Source: an uncultured Acidobacteriota bacterium
Lineage (GTDB): Bacteria; Acidobacteriota; Terriglobia; Terriglobales; Acidobacteriaceae
Direction: 5' to 3'
NCBI GenBank assembly: GCA_903832475.1
Contig: CAILBQ010000196.1
Coordinates: forward strand, 1-8,864
Length of the DNA stretch: 8,864 bases
The notes below the pieces were generated by a model. That model was not told the origin of the DNA. It worked only from the letters and a program-made list of their open reading frames with translations, and did not search any database. Positions 1-5,540 of this stretch are shown here, piece after piece; position 1 is the first letter of the stretch, and every line of letters begins with the position of its first letter. A program made the translations under genes and the position numbers.

Positions 1-426
1 GAAGTGGTCAACTTCAAGACGGGCGGTGTGTTGAAGCAGTTCGCCACGAACGGAATCGTCAAGGGCGACATCAACGGGCATATTCCCGGTCCCCACGCCA
101 AGACAACCATCACGCTGCCAGTGGAATTTGCCGTGTACGTACAGGAAGGCACCGCGATCACCGAGTATCAGTTGCTGCGCTTGCGACCCAGCAACGGAAA
201 CTCCAGGGAATTTCGCTCGGTAACCGGCGGGATTGTTCACGCATCGGGTGGGGCGGCGCGGGACCTGGTGGCGTTCGAAGGGAAAAAGCTGGTGCCGCGT
301 GTTTACACGTTCACGCTGGAACAGACTTCCGGGAAGGGCGAATACGGGCTGCTGCCTCCCGGGTCGGTTTCGTCTTCGAACATGGCCAGCGGCGGCAAAA
401 TCTATACCGTCAGCGTGCCGGAATAG
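1..426 (+). CDS. 3' end of an unrecognised, probably exported protein
   Basis: The frame is open from base 1 and ends with TAG at 424-426. The GTG at position 4 has no visible ribosome binding site within the window, so this is most likely the C-terminal 141 residues of a gene that starts upstream. The visible part is rich in short alternating hydrophobic stretches (e.g. TTITLPVEFAVYV) and in Gly, Ser and Thr, which suggests beta strands. No catalytic motif, cysteine or membrane segment is present. The tail (GEYGLLPPGSVSSSNMASGG followed by KIYTVSVPE) resembles C-termini I recall from acidobacterial proteins of unknown function, but that is memory and not a search. Function not recognised. 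It lies 74 bases upstream of the next + strand gene, with no terminator-like hairpin between, so co-transcription is possible. Confidence 0.7.
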   Translation, partial: EVVNFKTGGVLKQFATNGIVKGDINGHIPGPHAKTTITLPVEFAVYVQEGTAITEYQLLRLRPSNGNSREFRSVTGGIVHASGGAARDLVAFEGKKLVPRVYTFTLEQTSGKGEYGLLPPGSVSSSNMASGGKIYTVSVPE

Positions 427-500
427 CCCAATAGATGATGCCAGGGCGTGAGATCGCTTCGTCGGCAGGCGGGTGATACCGTTATTGCTGGCGGGGTGGC

Positions 501-1490
501 ATGCTTCGACGGACGCGCAGGACGCTTTGGATTGTGGCGGGGCTGGTGTTGGTGCTGGCGGCGGCGATTTATCTGCGCTTCAAGGCGCCGCCGGAGTCGG
601 CGCGGCTGTTGCCGGAGTCGGACGGCATTGTGTATGTCAACCTGCGTCCGCTGCATCGCCTGCTGAAGAAGAATGCCGCGGCGGTGACGAGAGCGCCGGA
701 GTACCAAAGCTTTATTGACGCGACCGGCATCGACTGGGAGCGAGATCTGGAAGAAGCGGCGGTGGCGCTGCACCGCATGCCCGATCCGCATGGGCCGAAC
801 GGGCCGGTAGCGTATTCCATGGTGCTGGTGGGCAAGCTGGACGGCAAGCGGCTTTCGGCTTACATGGATGCCCATGCCACGGGCCGGGAAAACTACGACG
901 GCAAGACCATCTTCAACGTACCCAGCGAGGGGCGAACGGTGCGGGTGGCGCAGATTGGCTACGACATGGTGGCCATCTCGAATTACCCGGACACGGAAAA
1001 GATTCACTCCATGCTGGACCGGCATCGCACCGCGGCGCTTCCATTTTCCGGGTCGACGCTGCTGGCGGAGCATTACGCGGAGATGCCGATTCTGTCTGTG
1101 GCCTGGGGCATGGGCGCGATTGGGCTGCCTTTCAGCGAGAATGGGCGGATTTCCGTCTTTGGCATGCAGCTGCCGCTGGGGCCGGATACGACCTTTCTGG
1201 CATCCGTACACTGGGCAGGATCATTGAAGCTGCGGGTGGTGGAAATTGCCGCTAGCGATGCGACGGCGTCGAGCCAGGCATCGAGTTTGGCCGTGTTGCT
1301 GGACCTGGCCCGCGGGGCCACGGCAGGACTGAGCGAGAGCGCGGCCAACAATGCTCTGAAGGAGGTGCTGCGCACGTCGCAGATCAGCCAGCGCCGCAAC
1401 CGGGTGGAAATCAATGCCACACTTCCCAAGAATCTGCCGGTTGAGCTGCTGACGGGGCCAGGGGGCGAAAGCGGCGCTGATTCTCGATGA
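501..1490 (+). CDS. Unrecognised protein with one N-terminal membrane anchor
   Basis: This 329-residue protein starts at ATG 501. It is the only sensible start because the frame has a TGA at 474-476 and no other start codon between. The upstream GGGG at 493-496 is a weak ribosome binding site. Residues 1-8 are Arg-rich (MLRRTRRT) and are followed by a hydrophobic segment at about 9-24, giving an uncleaved anchor or signal-anchor with the rest probably in the periplasm. The soluble part (about 28-329) has a pattern starting LLPESDGIVYVNLRPL at about 36-51 and many GK.DG / YDGKTIF-like turns. This is loosely like bacterial envelope proteins of the DUF3352 kind, but the resemblance is weak and I assign no function. 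There are no cysteines, no metal-binding motif and no Walker motif. It follows the preceding gene by 74 bases and is followed after 141 bases by the dehydrogenase gene. Confidence 0.85.
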   Translation: MLRRTRRTLWIVAGLVLVLAAAIYLRFKAPPESARLLPESDGIVYVNLRPLHRLLKKNAAAVTRAPEYQSFIDATGIDWERDLEEAAVALHRMPDPHGPNGPVAYSMVLVGKLDGKRLSAYMDAHATGRENYDGKTIFNVPSEGRTVRVAQIGYDMVAISNYPDTEKIHSMLDRHRTAALPFSGSTLLAEHYAEMPILSVAWGMGAIGLPFSENGRISVFGMQLPLGPDTTFLASVHWAGSLKLRVVEIAASDATASSQASSLAVLLDLARGATAGLSESAANNALKEVLRTSQISQRRNRVEINATLPKNLPVELLTGPGGESGADSR

Positions 1491-1620
1491 GCGCACTCCT
1501 GCCTGGGGATCCGCGCATCTCAACGGAGTTGATGGGCGTAATGGCGGATAGTTCGCCTGAATTCATTTTGCGTCCTGGAACAAGCAGGGCGCGTCCGATA
1601 ACGCAGCAACATATCGAATT

Positions 1621-1627
1621 AGAGGAG
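1621..1627 (+). promoter_or_regulatory. Strong Shine-Dalgarno sequence of the sugar dehydrogenase gene
   Basis: AGAGGAG lies 4 bases before the ATG at 1632. It fixes that ATG rather than the in-frame Met17/Met18 codons further in as the start, and so keeps a full signal peptide. Confidence 0.75.
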
Positions 1628-1631
1628 TTTC

Positions 1632-3011
1632 ATGACTGTTCCTTCTTTGAAGTTTTCCTTGACGCCGGCTCGAAGCGTCATGATGGCGGGACTAGCGGCT
1701 GCCGGGCTGCTGGCGGGAACGCCCGCGGCGCTGGCCGGCTCCGGCCCAGCGGCTGACAGCGCACAGGCCAAGAGCACGCTGACCGGCAAGGCAGCATTTA
1801 CCGACGCGCTGCATGAATCGCCGGGTACGAGACGTCATGTAACGGCGGCTGATCTGCCGGCGCCGGATCCGGCGGAGTCAGTGGATAATGGCGCGAATCT
1901 GGTTGCACGGCCGGAGGGCGTGTGGCCGAAAGCGCCTGCCGGCTTCAAAGTAGAGCTGTATGCGACGGGGTTGGACAATCCGCGGCTGCTTCGCACGGCG
2001 CCCAATGGAGATATTTTTCTGGCCAACAGCCAGGGGAATTCGATCAGCGTCTTTCGCGGAGTGGGCGCGGATGGGAAGGCGAAGGAAGTTTCGGAGTACG
2101 CGACCGGGCTGAACCTGCCCTTCGGCATCAATTTTTATCCAGCCGGTCCGAATCCCAAGTGGCTGTACGTCGGGAACACGGATGGTGTGGTGCGCTTTCC
2201 CTATCAGGTTGGGGACCTGAAAGCGCGTGGGCCGGCGCAGCAGCTGGCGGAGCTGCCGGGCGGGGGGAGGCTGCGCGGCGGCGGGCACTGGACGCGCGAC
2301 GTGGTGTTCTCAAAAGACGGGACGAAGATGTTCGTTTCGGTCGGCTCACATTCGAACATCGACGACCCGGACACGACGCCCGAAGAATTTCACCGTGCCG
2401 ACGTGCTGGAGTTCACGCCGGAAGGCAAATTCATCAAGGTGTACGCGTCGGGGATTCGCAACTGCGTGGGCGAGACCATCAATCCGATTACCGGGGAGCT
2501 GTGGTGCTCGACTAATGAGCGCGATGGACTGGGCAACAACCTGGTTCCCGATTACGTGACGCATGTGCAGGAGGGCGGGTTCTATGGCTGGCCCTGGTAC
2601 TACATGGGCGGTGCGGCAGGCGGGAAACAAGACCCGCGGCACAAGGGCAAGCATCCGGAGCTGCAGGCCAAAGTGATTACGCCGGACGTCCTGGTGAATC
2701 CGCATTTTGCTTCGCTGGAGATGTTGTTCTACGAGGGTAAGCAGTTCCCTGCCGAGTTTCACGGTGACGGGTTTGCGGCGGAACATGGCTCGTGGAACCG
2801 GGCACAGCGCAGCGGGTATGAAGTCATCCGGCTGCCTATGAAGGGCGGACATGCAACGGGCGAGTACGAGGATTTTCTTACCGGGTTTGTGTTGCCGAAT
2901 GGAGATGTGTGGGGACGGCCCGTGGGTGTAGCCGTCGGGCCGGATGGGTCGCTGTTTGTCAGCGACGACGGATCGAAGTCCATCTGGCACGTGACCTACA
3001 CGGGGAAATAG
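1632..3011 (+). CDS. Secreted PQQ-dependent sorbosone/glucose dehydrogenase-type protein
   Basis: This 459-residue protein belongs to the soluble glucose/L-sorbosone dehydrogenase family. These six-bladed beta-propellers oxidise sugars or other polyols using PQQ and calcium in the periplasm. Residues 1-36 form a signal peptide: a basic n-region, the hydrophobic stretch MMAGLAAAGLLAG, and a probable cut after AALA. Residues about 37-100 are a low-complexity linker. The propeller starts at about 103 (GFKVELYATGLDNPRLL). Family landmarks follow: GGHWTRDVVFS at 217-227, where His219 may correspond to the catalytic His; NERDGLGNNLVPDYVTHV at 295-312; GGFYGWPWYY at 315-324; AEHGSWNR at 383-390; WGRPVGVAVGPDGSLFVSDD at 427-446. 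The only two cysteines (278 and 292) lie close together and could form a disulfide. There is no CxxCH haem motif, so the electron acceptor must be separate. No PQQ synthesis gene is in the window. The substrate cannot be told from sequence. Confidence 0.92.
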   Translation: MTVPSLKFSLTPARSVMMAGLAAAGLLAGTPAALAGSGPAADSAQAKSTLTGKAAFTDALHESPGTRRHVTAADLPAPDPAESVDNGANLVARPEGVWPKAPAGFKVELYATGLDNPRLLRTAPNGDIFLANSQGNSISVFRGVGADGKAKEVSEYATGLNLPFGINFYPAGPNPKWLYVGNTDGVVRFPYQVGDLKARGPAQQLAELPGGGRLRGGGHWTRDVVFSKDGTKMFVSVGSHSNIDDPDTTPEEFHRADVLEFTPEGKFIKVYASGIRNCVGETINPITGELWCSTNERDGLGNNLVPDYVTHVQEGGFYGWPWYYMGGAAGGKQDPRHKGKHPELQAKVITPDVLVNPHFASLEMLFYEGKQFPAEFHGDGFAAEHGSWNRAQRSGYEVIRLPMKGGHATGEYEDFLTGFVLPNGDVWGRPVGVAVGPDGSLFVSDDGSKSIWHVTYTGK

Positions 3012-3160
3012 CACCTGCCGTGCGGGCGGACGCCTTCGGCATGCCCTCCCGTCGGTCGGGGTCTGACTTTCTCATGCTCTGGGGGGTAGCGGCTGCGCCG
3101 CCGAAGGCAGAGGCAGGCCCTTCGACTTCGCTGCGCTCCGCTCGGGATGAGCCAGACTAC
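3012..3160. repeat. GC-rich, palindrome-rich intergenic stretch, possible dispersed repeat
   Basis: This non-coding stretch lies downstream of the dehydrogenase gene. GCCTTCGGC (3032-3040) and GCCGAAGGC (3100-3108) form a 9-base inverted pair. GCGGC-TGC-GCCGC (3089-3101) is a small hairpin. The segment at about 3117-3151 (CCTTCGACTTCG, then GCTGCGCTCCGCTC, then GGGATGA) resembles the CTTCGACT...CTCAGGATGA type of dispersed intergenic repeat that I recall from acidobacterial and other genomes. Only one copy is present in the window, so repetition cannot be shown here. Confidence 0.4.
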
Positions 3161-3172
3161 AAATGAAGTCAA

Positions 3173-3208
3173 AGCGAAAGGGCAGGCCACGCGGCCTGCC
3201 CTTTCGCT
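3173..3208. terminator. Perfect 16-bp hairpin, probable bidirectional terminator
   Basis: AGCGAAAGGGCAGGCC (3173-3188) and GGCCTGCCCTTTCGCT (3193-3208) pair without mismatch around the loop ACGC. The hairpin lies between two convergent genes: 14 bases past the M23 peptidase stop on the minus strand, and 161 bases past the dehydrogenase stop on the plus strand. The minus-strand side is followed by TTGACTTCATTTG, which is T-rich but not a classical U-run. The plus-strand side has no T-run. It is therefore most plausible as the terminator or 3' mRNA-stabilising structure of the peptidase gene that also stops read-through from the other side. Confidence 0.75.
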
Positions 3209-3222
3209 GTTGCTGTCGAAAA

Positions 3223-4221
3223 CTAGCGGGTGGAGCGGGTGGTGCCGGTTGCTGGCAGATTATTGGAGGCCATTTCCGCGAAGGTGGAGCGCAGGTATTT
3301 GTGCGGATTCACGGGGACGTTGTCGATGCGCACTTCGTAGTGAAGATGGGGGCCGGTGGAGCGGCCGGTCTGGCCCACGTAGCCGATGATCTGGCCGCGA
3401 GTGACATGCTGGCCGGCCAGGACGATCATGCCGGAGAGGTGACCGTACACCGTGCGTACGCCGTGACCATGGTCGATGGTGACTTCGCGACCATAGCCGT
3501 TTTCCATGGCTGCGAGGGTGACCAGGCCGTCGCCGGTGGCGCGGACCACAGTGCCGTTCGGTGCAGATATGTCGAGGCCGGCGTGGAAGGCTCCTTCCCC
3601 ATTGAAAGGATCTTCGCGTTCGCCAAAGCTGGAAGTGACGGTGCCTTCGACAGGCCAGATCGAGGGCGCGTCGGCCATCTCCGTCCAGTCGCGGACGCCG
3701 CCGATGGAGCCGGAGGTCAGGCCGCCCTCAAGTGCGCGGGATACGCGGCCCGAAAGCGCCTGAGTGCGCAACGCGTAGAACTGATCCAAGGAAAGCTTGA
3801 CCTGCTGCTGGTTGACGTCGTCGGTCAGGGCAAGGCTGGTGGGGGTGGGCGCGGCAGCTGCAGCGGCGGCCGGGGTCTGTTTGCTCATGGCGGCGAGCTT
3901 GTTCTGCTTCAAGCCGTAGATGGCTGTGACTTCGCTGGCGAGTGCGCCGAGCGACGCAACTTGGATGTCGCGCTCGTGAGCTACCTGGGCCATCTGCTGA
4001 TAGTTTTTGCGAAGCGTTTCACGCTCCTGGCGAACTTGATTGAAGCTCTCTGTTTTGAGCAACATGCGCGTGTAGGAGCCAGCCAGCCCGACGATCGTAA
4101 AAGCCCCCACCAGGGCTGCGGCAACAAATCCGTACACGTATTGAACAGGGAGAGAAATCTTGCGGACACGACCATCCTCATCCCGGGCTACAAAAAGAAT
4201 GTAATAGCGCTTACGAAGCAT
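3223..4221 (-). CDS. Membrane-anchored coiled-coil M23 (LytM-type) peptidoglycan endopeptidase
   Basis: This 332-residue protein is expected to cut peptide cross-links in cell-wall peptidoglycan from the periplasmic side. Residues 1-27 are cytoplasmic (RYYILFVARDEDGRVRKI). A membrane segment spans about 28-50. A charged, Gln/Glu-rich coiled coil covers about 55-110. An Ala/Pro-rich linker (about 117-128) follows, and the M23 domain begins at about 188. The domain has all the expected residues: HAGLD (His213 and Asp217, zinc ligands), YGHLS (His261), and GPHLHYEV (His292 and His294, the HxH motif). It therefore looks catalytically intact, unlike the inactive activators of the EnvC/NlpD type. 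The start is supported by GAGGGAG (4226-4232 on the minus strand), 4 bases before the ATG. It is divergent from thiL and convergent with the sugar dehydrogenase, so probably transcribed alone. The exact role (elongation, division or shape) cannot be told. Confidence 0.93.
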   Translation of the reverse strand: MLRKRYYILFVARDEDGRVRKISLPVQYVYGFVAAALVGAFTIVGLAGSYTRMLLKTESFNQVRQERETLRKNYQQMAQVAHERDIQVASLGALASEVTAIYGLKQNKLAAMSKQTPAAAAAAAPTPTSLALTDDVNQQQVKLSLDQFYALRTQALSGRVSRALEGGLTSGSIGGVRDWTEMADAPSIWPVEGTVTSSFGEREDPFNGEGAFHAGLDISAPNGTVVRATGDGLVTLAAMENGYGREVTIDHGHGVRTVYGHLSGMIVLAGQHVTRGQIIGYVGQTGRSTGPHLHYEVRIDNVPVNPHKYLRSTFAEMASNNLPATGTTRSTR

Positions 4222-4475
4222 GGAACTCCCTCATCATCACCTCTGTCAGGATAGTTAGACGACAAAATCCTGAAATCGAAGAGGACCGAGCCCCCGCTCA
4301 GTCCCTTTCCTGCTGAACAGACGTGACGAGACTTGGTCTGATTATTGTAGTGCAATCGTACATAAATCCATAGCTTTGCAAAGGAAATTGCGGCTGAAAT
4401 CCGATTTATCTCGTACAACTTTAGACTGTTTCGGCGAACCGATCAGGGAGGGGAAAGCAGTATGCTTCAACAAGA
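4222..4475. promoter_or_regulatory. Divergent intergenic region between the M23 peptidase and thiL
   Basis: This 254-base stretch is noticeably more AT-rich than the genes beside it, especially 4340-4425, and must hold the start signals for both directions. Minus-strand TACAAT (4344-4349) is a good -10 match for the peptidase gene, but I see no convincing -35 partner. CTTTGCAAAG (4374-4383) is a 10-base palindrome that could be a protein-binding site. For thiL I found no convincing -35/-10 pair. I looked for a TPP riboswitch and did not see its conserved core. These promoter calls are weak. Confidence 0.35.
4283..4304 (-). other. Short hairpin in the probable 5' leader of the M23 peptidase mRNA
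   Basis: GGAC-C-GAGC, loop CCCC, GCTC-A-GTCC forms an 8-bp stem with one internal C/A mismatch. If the peptidase gene is transcribed from the -10-like TACAAT at 4344-4349, this hairpin lies in its leader about 60 bases before the start codon. It may be chance or may affect stability or read-through. No U-run follows on the minus strand. Confidence 0.3.
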
Positions 4476-4512
4476 GTGCAACGACGCCGAGCCAATGCGA
4501 AAGCTGTTTTGA
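4462..4512 (+). CDS. Possible 16-codon leader ORF overlapping the thiL start
   Basis: The ATG at 4462 lies 8 bases after a strong purine-rich ribosome binding site, GGGAGGGG (4446-4453). It opens the frame MLQQECNDAEPMRKLF, which ends at TGA 4510-4512. This is the best translation start in the region but is not in the thiL frame. Its stop overlaps an in-frame TTG of thiL (4509-4511) as TTGA, a typical arrangement for translational coupling. The peptide has no run of one amino acid that would suggest attenuation. Alternatives are that the thiL GTG at 4476 simply uses the same binding site, or that the leader reflects a sequencing frameshift. It is too short to judge by composition. Confidence 0.3.
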   Translation: MLQQECNDAEPMRKLF

Positions 4513-5540
4513 AGCCTGAAGGCGCGACCGGAGAGCTGGCTTTGCTGGCCGCGATTCGTTCGCGGGCTGCGGGAGTTGCCGGGCTGGGTTCGGGTTTTCG
4601 ACGAGTTCGGCTGGGGATTGGGGACGACTGCGCGTTGCTCAGGCCGCGGTCTGGAGAAGAGGTCGCCGTCACGACAGACCTGTCGATCGAGGGCCGGCAT
4701 TTCCGGCTGAACTGGCATTCGCCAGAATCGGTAGGACACCGGACGCTGGCGCGGGGGTTGAGTGACCTCGCGGCCATGGGAGCGAAGCCGGTAGCGGCAT
4801 TTCTTTCGCTGGGGCTTCCGCGCGAGCTGACGGTGGCGGAAAACGGGCCGGCCTGGGTGGAACGGTTTCTGGACGGGCTGCTGGGTTTGGCGAGGGAGCA
4901 TCGTGTGCCGCTGGTAGGCGGGGATTTGGCCGAGTCTCCGCTGGCGGTGGCGGATATTGTGCTGACCGGGGTGGTGCCGCGGGGCAAGGCTTTGCTGCGT
5001 TCGGGCGCGAAGGCGGGCGACCGAATCTATGTCACAGGCAGTCTGGGCGGGGCTGCGGCGGAATTGGCCGCGTTGAGCACCAATCCTGAGGCCTTTCAAG
5101 ATCGGCGAAGGGGAGATGCAGCGCCGCATCTTTTCCCGCAGCCGCGGGTGAAACAGGGGATCTGGCTGCGTAAGTGCGGGCTGGCATCGGCGGCCATGGA
5201 TCTGAGCGATGGATTGTCGACCGATCTTCAGCATCTGTGCGAGGAATCGGGGGGCGCGGCTGAAGTCGAGTCCGCGGCTCTGCCCCTCGGAACGGGCGCT
5301 TCTCTGGCCATGGCGCTGCACGGCGGCGAAGACTATGAATTGCTCTTTACGGCGGCGAAGGACGTGCGGGTGCCGCAGGCGATCGCGGGCGTAGCGATTG
5401 CCGAGATCGGGCGGATGCGCGCAGCAAAAGCAGGGCGACCGACGGTCGCGCTGCGAACCGACAACGGCCTGGAGCCACTGATGGCGAACGGGTGGGAGCA
5501 CTTTTCCATGAACGCCGAGAAGAAATTGAAGAACGGCTAG
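4476..5540 (+). CDS. thiL: Thiamine-monophosphate kinase
   Basis: ThiL phosphorylates thiamine monophosphate with ATP to give thiamine diphosphate, the last step of thiamine cofactor synthesis, in the cytoplasm. The 354-residue length is a little above the usual 320-340 or so. Family motifs occur in order: GE.ALLAAI at 19-27; GIGDDCALL at 47-55 (Mg-binding aspartates); TTDLSIEGRHF at 66-76; HRTLARGLSDLAAMGAKP at 88-105; VGGD at 147-150; DLSDGLSTDL at 242-251; ALHGGEDYELLFT at 280-292. After GGD the usual Thr-Thr is replaced by Leu-Ala-Glu-Ser, probably a lineage variant. The start is uncertain: GTG 4476 gives a basic N-terminal tail, while TTG 4509 would begin 11 residues later and fit the family better. 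The strongest upstream start, ATG 4462, is out of frame. The stop shares CTAG with the convergent metalloprotease gene. Confidence 0.94.
   Translation: MQRRRANAKAVLKPEGATGELALLAAIRSRAAGVAGLGSGFRRVRLGIGDDCALLRPRSGEEVAVTTDLSIEGRHFRLNWHSPESVGHRTLARGLSDLAAMGAKPVAAFLSLGLPRELTVAENGPAWVERFLDGLLGLAREHRVPLVGGDLAESPLAVADIVLTGVVPRGKALLRSGAKAGDRIYVTGSLGGAAAELAALSTNPEAFQDRRRGDAAPHLFPQPRVKQGIWLRKCGLASAAMDLSDGLSTDLQHLCEESGGAAEVESAALPLGTGASLAMALHGGEDYELLFTAAKDVRVPQAIAGVAIAEIGRMRAAKAGRPTVALRTDNGLEPLMANGWEHFSMNAEKKLKNG
5537..5540. other. Palindromic CTAG providing both convergent stop codons
   Basis: Read forward, bases 5538-5540 are the TAG stop of thiL. Read in reverse, bases 5539-5537 are the TAG stop of the metalloprotease gene. 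The two genes therefore overlap by 4 bases with no intergenic space for a terminator, so the 3' ends of both mRNAs must extend into the opposite gene. Confidence 0.95.

Noticed and set aside
402..1211. A 269-codon minus-strand frame opposite the membrane-anchored gene
   Set aside because: His/Arg/Gln-rich shadow translation, while the plus-strand frame has a sound start and an N-terminal membrane segment.
1529..1631. Promoter for the dehydrogenase gene (TTGATG at 1529, GGAAC at 1577)
   Set aside because: No matching -10 element at suitable spacing was found for either candidate.
3163..4254. A 363-codon open frame on the plus strand fully covering the M23 gene, longer than the gene itself
   Set aside because: It is antisense to an M23 domain with every catalytic residue in place, has no family motif, and long antisense frames are expected in GC-rich genes.
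4222..4475. TPP riboswitch upstream of thiL
   Set aside because: The conserved CTGAGA and ACCTGATC core elements are not present in the right order. The GATCAGGGAGGGG stretch is better explained as a ribosome binding site.
4467..5501. A 344-codon minus-strand frame opposite thiL
   Set aside because: Arg/Gln/Pro-rich translation with no recognisable domain, fully inside thiL, which has all its motifs.
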